Source: Aspidiotus rigidus | Lineage: Eukaryota > Arthropoda > Insecta > Hemiptera > Diaspididae | Direction: 5' to 3' | DNA: 64,000 nt | Assembly: GCA_035079385.1 (NCBI GenBank) | Contig: JAVHKY010000029.1 | Span: 8,494,001-8,558,000 of the forward strand | In this document: positions 48,194-62,270 of the stretch, piece after piece | Numbering within the stretch: the stretch's first letter is position 1 | How the letters are laid out: each line of letters opens with the position of its first letter | Position numbers and translations under genes: made by a program | The notes under the pieces: generated by a model | Seen by the model: only the letters and a program-made list of their open reading frames with translations | What the model was told of the DNA's origin: nothing | Databases searched by the model: none

Positions 48194-51100
48194 ATCAAGC
48201 ATCGTCTTTTTGTATTCAATTTGTTAAAAGACTGTACCATTTAATTATAAGTAAATATTTTGTATTTCTACTTTTCGTTTTTACCAATTGAATATTGCGT
48301 ACTCGCGTATTGTAATGAAAGTAAACTCGCCTCTTTTGAAGCATAGTGCAAAATATAGATATTTTTTTATATTACATTTTTTTCACCAGATATCAAAATT
48401 GTTAGCCACCGAAGATATTTTCTTTTTCTCGATTTACAGCCTCGAATCTCTTATTAAATGCGAACACCCTGGACGCAGACTTAGTAAAAATACTAGATTT
48501 TTTTCGGTCCGGACAGAAACACATTCATCGTATTCGATTCCGCTAAGATGTTTTGAAATTCTCTATTGTAACAACATCGATGATTTGGATGATGAAGTTT
48601 TATTTTGGTGATCGCTATTCATCTCGTTAATTTGATACATCTTCTCGTCAAATACTAGCTGTATTCAATTCTTTGCTTCACAAAAAGTTTTCCTGGGGTG
48701 AACAGTTTTGGAGAAAAGTCTTAGAAATGAACGCAGAATTGGTTATTACCTGATTAAGACAATCCTAAACATTCTGTTTCATCAATTCTGTCAATTTTTC
48801 TTTTCCATTTCTTTTGGATATTTTCTAGACGAAACAAGTAATTTAATACCGCTTTAGTCTAAAAACGGAATAGAATATATTTTTTGGCACGCATGCCACA
48901 ACAGAAGTTTCTAAAAAAAAAAAATAGGTAATTCATTTGTTCCAAACCGAGCTTAAATTTGTGTCTCTTGTGACTGGAGTTCAATGTGTTTTACAGTAAA
49001 GCAAGTAATTAAGAATCGTAAATTGTGGAAAATTATTGGCTCAAATTATAATCAAGTATTCATATCGAACTCCTCGTGTATTGGAGTATTGCTTAGTCAA
49101 ATAATTTAAAAGCGTTGAATGGGATAACGTATTTTTGTAAGCTACTTCGGGTGATGATTTGATTTTCTGTCTGTAGTCTGTACCTACCTATCTTCCTGTT
49201 CTTTCTTTCTTTTTTACTTTTCTCAAATTCGTGAACAGGAAAACAAACCTAAAAAATATTGTTCAACGTCGTTTAGAATAATCATCATTCATCACTCACA
49301 AAAAATAAGTAAATAATCAAAGAGCTGATGAAATAAAAACTTCAATTCTACTACGTATTTTATTTCATCTCACAACTACGTATATTAATTTAAATTTTAA
49401 AGATACCGGCACCTGGAAATGGGCTGCGAACTTCGGTGTTTTTGAGGTAACAATGAAGAGAATTTATCTTCATATTAAAAACAACTGACTAATTGAATAA
49501 TTTATAGAAAATAATTTTACTAGGTATCATTCTCGAATTTTTAAATAGTCCTTACTGCAGTAATTTGTACGTAAGCTATGCGAATATACGGGTCTCGAAA
49601 CAAATAGAAAAATAGAATTTTCCAAATTTCGTCCGATATTAGGAATTTTGAATCGCGACCCGTAGGTCTACATGTTTAGAAGGTTCTGTCTACACTCTTT
49701 GAATAACAACTCGAAGAGAATGACAGAGATAAACTACTTAAAATGCCTCCACGGGAATAGTTTTCGGTTTTAATGGATACGGTACCATTTCTAAATAAAA
49801 TACTGTTCATGAGGTTATATTTATACGGTAACTGTGTTTCATTGCGATATTGTCGTCTCATTACTTTCTTCTTCTACTCTATAGCTCTACATGGATTGTT
49901 ATTCGAGCTTGTAGACCGCATGTACATTGATTCTGAATCGATTTAATCTCAAGAGGGTTTTATTTTTAAAGTTTATGTATAGTTAGGTAGGCTAGGTATA
50001 CTAAATACAGATCAGAAGTGCAAAAATTTTCAAAATTGCGTATCCTGTTGATATATAATTACTCATTTCAAACTTCTACTACCTATATGATTGTTTATTC
50101 CCCCAGATGAATCTGAAAAAATTCGTTCCTATTCCGCTTACTCGACGAGAACGAAGTTTCAAACGAGCTACACTTGCCCGAGTTGGTGCAGTAGTTGCTT
50201 TGTCCTCGAAAGTATATATGTAGGTGATACAACGCAGAGAAAATATAAGTGCGCAGAATCTGTTCGATAAATACTCGGACGGTCGGACGTTTTCAACTCC
50301 GGAACGTATCCGCTTAGATTCGTTTGAAAACAGAATACTACAACTATAAGTATAGAGCTACAGAAGGATAGGCTACGTAACGAAACTGGATTCTAAATTT
50401 TAAAATTCTCTTCGTTAAATTTTCGGTCCAACCAATTTAAATTTAGATGGAAGAAATTAATTCCATCACCCTTATATATGATACTTATTTCAAACGATCA
50501 CCTATTTAGTATTTTTCAATATCTTGAAAGAAATCAGACTCTACAGTTCGATCAGCGAATACAGCCGTATACATTTCTAACTTGGTTTATTACGATCAAA
50601 GAATTATGCGAAGGGATAATTCATATCCTGATGGAAAGAACAGAAACAAAAAAACAAAAAGATATATGAGAACGAAAGAGGAATACACGTACTTTGAGGA
50701 CTTTTTACGCTTTGAATAAATATAGGTACCTACTCATATCGTTGAAAGATTCAAAAAAGAAAGTTTTTATATGACATCTATTCCAGTGCCTATATCGTCA
50801 TTTTATATTTTAGAGAAGTCTACGAGTAGGCTTCGTCATTTTCTGAATTTTCTTCTTACTCCCCCCTAATTTTCAATTGAATTCGTGATACATATTATCT
50901 CCTTTAGGCGTGTGTAATTTCGTCAAAAATTTCCTGAACTGCCATAGCAGCTCAGGACCTATACTTTATCAAGAGCAGATTTTAATCAGTTTTCGCGGTA
51001 TCTGCGAGTATCATCGTTTCCAAAAAGCAATAGGTAATTTGCCTACCCATTGGTTTAAATGTAGGTACCACGACTTCCTGTCGTATCACGTTACCAAAAT

Positions 51101-54100
51101 TTCTATACAATTCCGAAGTCGTTCAAGTATCGATAAGTAAGTATGTACCTATCGTGAAATTTTTTGGCGTTTAGTATTTACTTCACTTTTCAGGGACCTA
51201 TTCAAAGAAAACCGCAGACAGACCTCAGCAATTCTACAGCTATGATTACGGGGAGGCTGAAAGAATCAATTTTATAATAACTATGTTAATCAGGTTGCAA
51301 CCAATATATTATTCATTTATCTTCTTCACCGACTTCTGAATGCTCCCATAATTCTAACGACACTTCTGGTATCATTCTTCATCGCTGGTAACAATCGTAA
51401 TACTTCCTTGCGTTCGTCGATATCAACGCAATTAGATATTAATATACCCAACTTACCTATCTAGCCTGTGTATAATATTAATTTTTTTTCACCTAATTGT
51501 AAAATGATTCGTAGATATATTGGAACTCGAGTATCAAAGTACAGTAGGTACCTAAATCAAATTAGCTATTTAGCAAAATAATTTCTTTTTGTTCCTATCT
51601 GTTATCATTCACAATAAATTGTCAACAAAAAATACTGCGATAATATTCAGCGCGCTTGCATGTGGGAAAATAAAGACGAATTTTTTCATGATCAGGATTT
51701 GCAAAACTTGCATCCGAATAATTTTAGACTTTGATACATCTAAGGAGATACAGACAGAAGTGATTGGCCTAGTTTTTCATCCTACAAATCAGCGAATAGT
51801 CGCCGTCAAATTGAACCCATCGATGGGGCAGGAACGAAAAAAAATCGATGTTCGATTCATCTTTTCCTGTTCTGTTGATGTCCAGTCACGCATTAATTAT
51901 CACTTCTTTGTGGGATACATATTCGGTAAAATATTGATATCAAACGGCAATTTACAACGAAAGAAATGCATGCTTCTGTGGAACGATCCATCTCAGAAGT
52001 GCACAGACTGTCAATAAATTATGGTAAGAGAATATTTTCAAGATGAAAAAAATGAACAGAACAACAAGTTTTGTGCAGGAGCTGGTCTCGTTGGTTTTAT
52101 ACTCAAATTTCTTTAACGAGTTCATTTCATTAAGACCTCGATTATCAGATCTTCCACTTTTTATGAAAATCGTACAACTGTACTTATCCATGCACCGAGC
52201 CTTCAAAAAGAACTGGTAAAACTTTATATCCAGGATAAATTTTGATTCCCTGTTCTTAACCTCTTGCGTTTGCTTACTCATAACTCGACGATATTAGGTA
52301 TTCGTAACGAAATTTTTAATTCCTAGGAATCATCGAGAATTCGATGAAATGTCTCGGGTATTGTCGATTTACGTGTTTTAAACATCACTGACAAATGTTA
52401 CTCAATGGGCTGATGAGTAAGTAAATAACTTTTCAACAACTTTTGCAAGTTATGGAATTCTGATAAGTGATACAGTACCCAGTTCATCACGCTAATCACA
52501 GATTAACTAGGTTTACTGTTTCTCGAGGAGATAAAAAGATCATATCAAGCTCTATTTCTGAGAATTCTCGAACACAGACGATAAAACTTCAGTTCATGAA
52601 AATTGAAAAGAAGAAAGTTTTTCAAATCACTTCGCTCAATTTTCCGGAGTGAGTAATCAGCGTAAGCGATTCTATACATGAATAACATTTGTCTTGTAGG
52701 TACGCACATCATATCCAACGAAATACTTCCGTTCGACAATAAAATTTTTAGACCAATTTTTAATAAAAACTTTCTCTTATTGAAAAAAAAACAGAAAATA
52801 TAATGAAATAATTGTCAAAACATGAATCTTTTTACACGAATTATGTACAACATAATCATAGTAGAACATTACTTGCGTATAAAATAGGAGATCATTATTA
52901 TTTACAAGTTAGGAAATACGTACATAATTTTTAAAAAAAAAATATACACTTTAAAAAAGAAAACATTAAAACATAAAATTTGCCTTTTTAATTATCATTT
53001 TTGTTCGTTGCAATAACATGAACCGAAATAGGAGATAAAAATTAAAAATGAAATAAAATTGGAAAAGCTACATAGCGACATAAAAATGCATTGACATATT
53101 TGTTACTGAACAATATTTCGAATTTAAAAGTATATCGATTCAGGAAGAATATTGAAATTACACGTGATTATATAATTTTTCATTTTCGAATTGAACGACT
53201 AATAATATTGCACCATATATGAAATTTTCTTAAATTCATTTTCAATATAAAAATTGTCTTCACAATTCAATAACCAGGAATTTTCGAGACAGAAAGAAGA
53301 AGGAACAGAAACAGAAGAATAATTAAAATTTTATAGCGTTGGTTTTTGTCCTATTTTTTTTTTTCATTTTTTTTTTCATTTTTTTTTTTTTTTGCAGTAT
53401 TGATTCTACGTAAAAGACACAAGTACATACACAATGGTACTGGTATTTAAAACAGGGAGTAACGATCATATGGTAACATGTGATTGCTTATATTATTAAT
53501 ATAAATTAAAATAAAATTTTCGAAATCGGAAACGATTCCTAATAACCTCAACTACGTAATTATCTCTATTATATTATTGAAGTCTACCCTCGCGATCAAG
53601 GAAAAAGAAGAAAAAATAAATCTAATACTTCTGGGGGGAAAAAAATAAAAATTTACGCGTGATTTTGAAGAATGCCTTGATTCTGAATATATTTACGTAC
53701 TGGAATTATCATCATTACAATAAGTTACATGTACCTGGACGGCTTGTGATTTCTTATATTTGCGAAAAGGTAATTTAAGACTAATAATTTCCATTATGTT
53801 TAGTTATGCAGATTGTATAATCACACTAATAAAGAAATTGTGGAGATACTGAAAAATTGAAAATTCGCGCTTCATTATCGTACACCGTTTGTTCTGCCAT
53901 CACCATCGAGCAGTTCGAGTAAAAATTGACTAACAGGACAGAATCTGTTCAATGATAACAGCTTTGTAACGCAAGATTTTGAGAATCTTGACAGGTTATT
54001 TATTTCATTTACTTCCGTACGTATACGGTTCTTTAGAAATACATGGCGATCCCAGGAATTTAATTGGTCGTGATTCCGGAGTCGATTCACCGAAAAATAT

Positions 54101-55373
54101 ATCAGACACAGATCTACTCAACATTAAACAAATTACCACGAGATGTCCTAACTATTTGACCGTTTTTCTCCCTAAAACGCAGTAATTATTGTAATAAGTT
54201 TCGATTGCATCTTTTACGGATTTCGATCAAGAACATCCGTAAGATTTTCGCGAAGAGCCACTTCACGCTTTGATCCAGAAAATAATGTACCTCCAACTTT
54301 GGAAAGGGAGGCTGCAAGATATTGAAAGTTTTATATTTTCAGCGTCGAATCTCACACAGTATCCCACAGCGGAAAACGAATAAAAAATTCTATCGACCGT
54401 TGGACAGATAATATTGGATTACAGTTACTGTTGCGACTAATGTAAAATCATAGAAGAAAGAAGTACATTCCAAGTTGAAGAAGGAATCAAAAAAAGAAAT
54501 TCAATATCAATAATGAATAAAACATTACAATTAATAGTAACTAATGAGCAAGTGAATGAAAAGTTCAAATATACCGAATTACGTGGTCATTTATTCAAGG
54601 AAAATAGTATACTAATTTAATTTCGATTCAAATACAGAAAACAACAAAGGGAAACGAATTTTTTGTCAAATTTTTCAATACCCATCAAAAGATCAATTTG
54701 TAAAACGTTAATTTTTCTTTTTCTTATTTCAAAATGTAAAAAATCTACCTACACAACATAAGAACAGTAAAAATTTCTTACATAAATCGAAAAGTTTTCT
54801 TTTTTTTTCAGCATACCACACCGTGAAAACGATTACACCCGGTATCTTTGAACTAAGTTTGCCACACACATTCTTGACATAGTACAAAGGTAAGCCAGAA
54901 AATCTTCCTCTACTCTTTCGACAACACAAGAAAAGTTTCGGCTAATCTTACTTCTTCCAAGCACATTTGAACCGCCAAGTTCTCACGAAAATATTTTTTC
55001 AACTACCACGTTTAACAGATTACCCGATTATCCTAGCACAAATGAACAAAAACGTTGGTAAATAAAATTTGAAAACGCTCGCTCCAATCAGAGAACAAGT
55101 ATTTGAAAGTTTTAAAACCTCGACAACCCCCCGTCCCACAATCGGTCGCATTTACCCGTCTTCGTAATACGCACAAACAACAACAAAGTAAATTCGATAC
55201 CTTAATAAAATGTAAAAAGAGAAATGCGACATCCACAACACTAATACGATCATATAAAAGAAAAAAAGAACATGAAATTAAAGAGGAAGGAAACGAAAAG
55301 AAATGGGGGAAAAAATCAAAAAATGTCTAATAATTTGATTATTATGATTATTAAGCACATGTTACTGAGACAT
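48194..55373. other. Intergenic between claspin and the SERTA gene
   Basis: Claspin's 3' UTR comes first (ATTAAA at 48453-48458 is a possible signal). The right part is probably the 3' UTR of the minus-strand SERTA gene, extent unknown. A 142-codon ORF at 51589-52017 has no recognisable motif. Poly-T runs near 53355-53395. No other gene seen; several TAGGTACC words. Confidence 0.5.
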
Positions 55374-56049
55374 TTAACTGGTAAACCTTAATACTTGCAT
55401 TATATTCTCGATATCCGGAGATTCTTTCGTGGTAGTCTGATGCGTAGGAGGTATCGCCGTTTTCAGAATATCGTCGACGTTCAACGGCGTTAACTTACAC
55501 GACGGCATGATGTCGTCGAAATCTTGACTATAATCCAGTTCGCCCAACGAATCGTTGTTGTTCAGCGGATCCAAATCCGACTGACTGGAAAGACTGAGCA
55601 CGGATCCCCAATTGATACTACGATTATCTTCGCCGATGCCGGAGTCGCTATCTTCCTGCGGACTGGTCTGCGGATACGGCGTAGGCGCACGCGGCGGCTC
55701 CGGCGGAGGATCGAGTACGATTAAAGGCGCGATCTGCTGATTGTTGGTGAAGCATCCTTCCTGCTCCATCTCCCTTTCGATGTACCTCAGCGTATTGCAA
55801 ATTAACACCGACCGATACAGGCTAGGATCGGTAAACTGTCTATAACGGCCTAACTTACACATAGAAATATTTAATACTGTTAATCTACGTTGCCGATAAC
55901 ATGCGGGTCCGCACATACACCATTTAGTTCTCGTATTGCAACAACGACTATTAATAAACGCGGCACTACTATTCGCCGGCGAATGCGTCGGACTGCAACC
56001 GCTGCCCAAATCCAAATACGATTTGCCGTTCTCGTCGCACCGGATGGTT

Positions 56050-56081
<32 letters not shown>

Positions 56082-56576
56082 CTGCGGGTGCGGCTGCTGC
56101 TGCGGCTGTTGACTATTAGTAGCGTGATGAAAGACGGCGCCGGCACCGGGAGGAGGAGGACACAGTCCCGACGGATTGGACACCGATAAATGGTTAGCGT
56201 TTAAATTGGAAGAATTCACGACCGCACCGTTGCCGTTACACATATGATTATTTACAACATGTACGTTACACTGCTGGTTATTGGTTTGATTCACAACGTG
56301 CACAGGAGGGCCTTGATGGTGAGACATTTGGCCCGACCAACTTTGATTGCAGGCTGAACTACTATATTGTTCGCAGGCGAACGACGCACTGTATAACGAA
56401 CCGTTTTCGTTGCATTGGTAACATTTTCCAGCTGGGTAGTATTCTTCCCACAGACTATCGTCAGTTTTTCCCATTTTCATCGGTACTGGACTGTCGTCGT
56501 CTTCGCCGTTGAGGCAGTCGTCGCGCGCCCTCTTGTTGCTGCTTGACAGCATTTGTAGACCCATATTAGAAGGCGT
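55374..56576 (-). CDS. SERTA-domain transcription regulator, taranis-like (main exon)
   Basis: Nuclear co-regulator linking PHD/bromodomain proteins and E2F to cell-cycle genes; the insect member is taranis. The exon begins after acceptor TTACAG at 56576. The first ATG in it (56564, MGLQMLSSSNKRARDD) gives 396 residues; an upstream exon could add more, because the exon is open to its border. Order: KRARDD near the start (likely nuclear signal/cyclin-binding-type region), Asn/Gln-rich part with a polyQ tract (CAG/CAA run at about 56050-56110), the SERTA domain at residues about 215-270 (RQRRLTVLNISMCKLGRYR to LRYIEREME), then a Pro-rich and Ser/Asp-rich part and an acidic C-terminus with YSQDFDDIMP and PLNVDDILKTA, fitting a transactivation tail. 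Further 5' exons are not located. Confidence 0.88.
56038..56112 (-). repeat. CAG/CAA repeat coding polyglutamine
   Basis: About 25 Gln codons interrupted by a few Pro and His within the SERTA gene. Alternation of CAG and CAA lowers slippage. Confidence 0.8.
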
Positions 56577-57138
56577 CTGTAACATAAAAACAAGAGGAAT
56601 GAAGATTAGTCGAGGGTAGCAAGCACATCTGGTATAGAGGACAAGGTTAACAAATAATTTATTCACTCGATAATTGGCGATCGAAGCGCCCAAAGGGGGA
56701 AAGGCACCAGCAATCACTACAGATGCAGAGGAGCAGGTATGAGAGAAATGAGGTTCTAGGTAATTCTGTAATTAACAGGGGATGGCAATGAACGATACTA
56801 GATTTACAGATCGTATTTTTACACGATATCACAGTGGACATCCTTACAAGTAATTACTTGCCGAATACTTCCCATCAATTCACGGACACGGATACAAAAA
56901 AAAGAACACTCGTGGGAGGCAAGGAGCGGTGTGACCTGGCCGATCCAGGTGTCGAGGAACTCCAGTTATTCATTTCCTTTCTAAGATTCCATTTGTAAGA
57001 GAAAATTGGAATGAAGCACAAATATTACCCCCCTCCCCAAGATCAATATTGATCCAATATTTTGGGTCGACACAAATTTTCTTACTCGCAGATAAACCTT
57101 GGATCGAAAAGACTTCCACAACCTGAGCACAGTCTTGG
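56577..57138. other. Upstream intron or flank of the SERTA gene
   Basis: Presumed intron on the minus strand; nothing else recognised. Confidence 0.45.
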
Positions 57139-57400
57139 GGCCTCAGTAACCACAAAAACACACCCGGCATATACTCCAAGAATCTCCATCTGCCTCTCGG
57201 ACGGATCTAGATCTGCAAATGGAACCGCCCACGCTTATTTCGTAGACGGCCTTCTAGTCAATTTAGATTCTGCATTCACCACTGAACTTTGGCCATCCTC
57301 GTCTGTCTTTCTCATCTCATTCGATTCCCCACAAATCAATAGTGATTCCCCAATTCTTACAGACAGATTCATTATCGAAGATTAGCAGTGACTATTTTCC
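57139..57400 (+). pseudogene. Degraded LINE RNase H fragment
   Basis: The + frame has SDGSRSANGTAHAYF, then AFTTELWPSSSVFLISFDS. This fits the D-G-S, T-x-E-L and x-D-S catalytic parts of the RNase H domain carried by insect non-LTR retrotransposons. The fragment is short and decayed. It is partly copied in the tandem duplication that starts at 57245. Confidence 0.4.
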
Positions 57401-57790
57401 AGTAGAAAGTGTAGTGGGTTCAACGATTCCACAATTCACACATCAGCCTGAGGAACGCTGAACATTGGCTAGGATGGAATTGCCTGATGTAAAATCGGAT
57501 CAGGAGTTCCCAAGTATGCAGACGGCCTTCAAGTCAATTTAGATTCTGCATTCACCACTGAACTTTGGCCATCCTCGTCTGTCTTTCTCATCTCATTCGA
57601 TTCCTTAAAAATCAATAGTGATTCCCCCTTCCTCACAGATTCATTAACCAAGATTAGCAGTTACTATTTTCCGGCGGAAAGTGTAGCGGATTCAACAATT
57701 TCATGATTACACTAGACTGAGGAACGCTGAACATTGGCTTGGATGGCTTTTCTTAGTGTAAAATCGGAACAGGAGTTCTCAAGTATGTTT
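57245..57790. repeat. Tandem duplication, period 276 bp
   Basis: 57245-57520 is repeated at 57521-57790. The first 100 bp are almost identical (GACGGCCTTC..GTCAATTTAGATTCTG onward). Later parts share GGAACGCTGAACATTGGCT and TGTAAAATCGGA. Both copies keep the TTELWPSSS reading, so the duplication is later than the LINE insertion. Confidence 0.85.
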
Positions 57791-60700
57791 ACGGCGACAA
57801 TATGCCAAGAATGGGAGAGGCCACTTGTGAGATCCTCGGATTTTCTAGATCCTATAATTCAAATCCATTCCCTGAGACAAGCACTCAAAGCTCACAACTC
57901 AGCCTATGCGCAGAAGCCGTCAAACCGGGCCTGTTCGATCGTAAACTTATCTTCATTCACACGAAAAATGTCGTCCCAAGTTTATACAGCCGCACTCCTG
58001 AAACGAGTACATATCAGACGGATAACTTAATGTTGTATTTAGAATTCGCACTCGCTATGAGCGCTCCATCAGCTCAATGAGGAGGAATTCGAGACCCAAA
58101 ATTATTTTGAAAAAAACGAAAAAAAAAACTCATTGTGTACATTCGACTCTCGAGATGACTTCTAACTTCCCAACACAAATTCGTAAGTTAAAAATATTCC
58201 TCGACAAACGCCATCATCGCGACGACCCAAAATATAAAAATATCTAACTTCGCTCCCCCACCCATGCGCAAACCATACTCACTTAATCACAAGACCTCTT
58301 TCAACTCTGTAGTGCCGTTCTGGTCTCTTAACCTCGAATAATTTTGATACGTCGTACTACTCTTCTTATATATTCTTTCCTCTGTAATAATGAGAGTAGT
58401 TTTTCTTCGTATCTCTCTCTCTTCTTTTTTCTCTTCTCTCAAATTTTCTATTATGTTATACTATAGCACGTCGTCGTGCCTTTTTTCGCGCATTGGGGTC
58501 GGCATCATTCTAGTAGTTCCCGTACGATCGTAACGACCGACGACGAAAATGACGACGACGACGATGATATAAAGCGTGGGTGACTATATAAAGTAAGAAT
58601 GTGACGAACGAAGGACGATAGTAGAGGAGAGAAATACGTATAATGGTGTAGAACCGCACGTACTTTCTCGAAACTAACAATAAAATACCGTTCTCGAAAT
58701 GAATCGTTCGATGTTGCGCGAGAGTTTCCTCCGCGCCAAGGCGAAACCAGCAAAGCGAAGTGGCACTACAAACACACACACACACACCAGCAACTCTCTC
58801 AATCTTATTCAAGGCAGCGGAGCAGCGGTTCGAGGGAACGAAGTTGTTTCGCTTTGCACACGATTTTCAACGTTCCATTCGATTCTTGCTCGCTCGTCTC
58901 TCACTTTGAGCTGGGACGACTCTTGAAGAATACAATTCTCTTCGCGATACCTTTAAAACGATGCGACGATTTGGCGCCGAGCTCATCGATCGTCTTTACT
59001 TATGATTTTCGGAAAATCTTCGATGGGCCACACTCAGTACCACGTAACCCCCCTTTCAAGGCTGTTTTTTCCTCCTATCACACCTCGATAGGGCCCACAC
59101 GTAACTTTTTCCTCATTCTAACATAAAGGCTCCCCAAATATTCACGTCATCCAGGCCCGTACGGGCACAGGTATATTCGTACGAAGAACACTATCGGCGA
59201 GCGATCTGAGACAGCCTTCGAGAAGGAACGATAATGCCCGCACGTTCGACACGAACCTGCCGAACGGTTCTCGATATTCGACAACGGTGTTGTTAGACCG
59301 TTCTGTCCTACTTAAACTTGCTTGCTTGCCGTTGCTGCTGCTATGCTACCATTGTATCGAATATTACACGAATATATATTTATATACGCGTTGCAACTCT
59401 CACAAAAATTGAATCTATTCGCCACGCTCGCCAGGCTTGAAGAAAAACAGTCATTACGTCTTATCTTTTTTGCCCATTTTACACAGCACCTCGAGTCCCC
59501 GAGTAACCGGCTTCTCGATAACGCGCGTCAAATTCATTTTTTACCGAAAAATAGTATAATATCTTTCACAAACAAACAAAATACCTATCGTACAGGACAA
59601 TTGGTCAATGTGGAGTTACCCTACGCCGCACTCACACACGCAAAACTGGTTTTCGCCTCTGCTCGCGTGGTTCGTGTGCAGCAAAAATGATAAGGAACTT
59701 TTTCGTCATCATTTTGAGCCCCCACATTCTCAGTGACCCGTTGATATTGAGGCGCTCGTGTATTGCGTCGACTCTCAAATCTGTCGTAGACATTTTTTCA
59801 AAATGTATATAAGATAGTAGTACTGAAAAATACAAAAAAAAAATAGACTTCTAGATTACGCAACTAGTCGTATAAAAACGCTAGAGAGCTAACGATTTCT
59901 TCCTCCTTCACGTAACATAGGTATTCATACAATCGAACTTAACGTTACTCGACAACTAATTGCAGTATCTGTACGATAGCCTTTTTCAACTACTCCCAAT
60001 CGATGGTGAGTACACAGACTACAAATATCGTAAAGCGAACCTGCTTCAGAGTGACGAGAGAGAGAAATGAATCGAATAATGGTACAAGGTTGCGAGACAG
60101 AATTATTCAATACTGAAGGATCATAATTGATTTCAAGTTTTCGATTGGGACTTCGGGTTCTAAGAGAGTATTTCTGATACAAAACTACATTATTAGTCTT
60201 GGATACGGTTGCACCTAGGACCCCCAGTACATTCAAGGGGCCATCACCAGCCGTTCAACTATTCAAAATAGAACTTCGGGAAGAAGGGGGAGAATGTGCA
60301 AGAGAAACGAGTTGCAGAAACAGTGCTTTCTCCGGATCGTTTCTTTTGGACAATCCCTCTTTTTCCCCTTGCACCCTTCAAATTTGAATTCGTTTTTAAA
60401 ACCGGTATCTTTGTAGAATTTAACCACTTTGAGTACATCGCCTAAAGATTGCAACTTATCTCAAGGTATTCCTCCTTTTGCCGAAGCCTGTTTCAAATTG
60501 TAATATCTAAGACCAGTTCAGATATGATTTCGAAGTCGAATCAACAAAAAAAGGAAATCTTCAATCCACGCTCACCCTCTCTCCCCTCTCGCCAAAGAAA
60601 AGATACAGTTTCCAGGTTAAATTTATTCCTGATCATTCACTCGGGTTAGAAGGAAGGTTACCTTTTCCCTCAGGATTTTCCTCAAGAACCATATTAACGT

Positions 60701-61496
60701 AGAGCCGTTGATGGAAGATTTTTCCCCGGATCTCGTTGGCGGTTCCTTTCAGATTGAATCCTTATTCAAATTATCAGAAGTTCAAGCAATATATAGAAAA
60801 ATTTGAAGCCTTAATTTCCGCTGAGTTCATGGAAATATAAGTCAACATTCAAGTTGAAGATCCTGCAAAAACTGAATCTTCTTTAAATTCATCGTTTTGA
60901 AGATAATCTTATCTGCTTTTACGTCAATCTAACATCAGTCTTTCAATCCATTTAGTCATACTTCCAATAACATTACTGGCAGCGTTAGAACGCCCAATTT
61001 CAACTATCTATAGTTCAAAATTTCGCACTTTACGGCAGGAGGAAACACAAAATGCTTCCTCTGATTATCTTTATAGATTCATTTTGGAAAAATAGTCATC
61101 AGTTGTGAGTAACTAATTATTATCTTGATTCAATATTGAATCAGGCAATGGCTAGAGACCGATTCGGTCCAGACTTAAATAAAAATATAAATAAATTCCT
61201 TCCGACGTCACTACAAGCTAATATTTAAGGTATGAGATAAAAACGCCTCTGCACCTCTGAGGAAAATATTTCATAAGATTATCATCTTCTCGTGAAAGCT
61301 GTTGAGTGTTGTTCAGAGTAGAACTATTAAAACAAGCTCTGGCAGGTGTTTTACTAGTTTCAGTCAACTGAGTTATACACAAGAAATTGCGTTCACAAAA
61401 CTTTATTCCAATCAGGTGAAACAAGCGCTGCACTGATTAGAAACGTTTTTCATGGTTTCAGGCCAAAAAGATTCAAACTTGACCAATTCCGAAACT
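57791..61496. other. Presumed 5' region of the SERTA gene
   Basis: Contains a (CA)n run at about 58770-58786 and a GACGAC-rich tract at 58535-58563. No coding exon recognised. The long ORF at 59322-59690 starts at a non-ATG codon in a low-complexity stretch and is not called. Confidence 0.45.
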
Positions 61497-62270
61497 CGAG
61501 TAAAATCTCAGCTTCAGAAGAATAGCAATCTAGACCAGACTCGAAGAACATCAATATCAAGTCTATCGACCTTACTAAAACTATACTTGAACCAGCCAAA
61601 AATTTGAATTCTAAAGGACTTCTTCAATTCTTTTCAAAAAATTTAAATAAGTTTTTCTGCTGACCGATTAATCGAGTCTAATGATCATCAACGAGAAGAG
61701 GGTAGAGGGGTCCCGCAAGAAATATCTTCAAAAAAATCACGTGAAGTGTCGAGTTCCTCGGAAGATCAGCCCTCCACCTACTCACAAAATGGCACTTTGA
61801 AAGAAGCTTTTCCACAAACTGATAGACTATTGTTCGACTGATTATCAGCGAGGAGGGGCAAACCTGTTCCTGAAATTCGAGTAAAATCTCAGTTTCAACA
61901 AAATAGCAATCTAAACTCAACTCAACCCAAATCCACCCGATATGAACATCAATATCATGCCCATTGATCTTATGTTTCACTTTCAATCTCTGAAGATGTA
62001 GTCGAACCATGAAAAATTTAAATTCTCAAGACCTTCTTCAATTATTTTTAATGAATTAAAAGAAAATTTCCTGCTGATTGGTCGGGTCTAACGATCATCG
62101 ATAAGGGGGTAGGAAGGGAGACCTGGTTACATTCTTCTCAAGAAACACCTCAGGAAAAATCAGTCCTTCCCCCACTCAGAAAATGGAGAGGTGAAAGAAA
62201 ATTTCCCGCTGACTGATCGACTTGAATAATCAGACTAGTCATCAGCGAGAGGCAGGGGTAAACTTGAGCA
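61497..62270. repeat. Degenerate tandem repeat, period about 381 bp
   Basis: CGAGTAAAATCTCAG starts at 61497 and 61878. The units share AATAGCAATCTA, AACATCAATATCA and AATTTGAATTCT/AATTTAAATTCT, and a shorter subrepeat with CTGCTGAYYGRTYG..AATGATCATC occurs about four times, up to 62250. Copies are about 75 percent alike by eye. Confidence 0.65.

Noticed and set aside
50108..50224. 38-codon ORF starting at ATG after CCCCCAG
   Set aside because: Looks like a possible exon but has no partner and no recognisable sequence.
51589..52017. 142-codon ORF on the + strand
   Set aside because: No motif, no splice partners, overlapped by an opposite ORF; length is possible by chance in 7 kb of intergenic DNA.
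59322..59690. 122-codon ORF near the SERTA gene
   Set aside because: Non-ATG start in a GCT-repeat; no domain.
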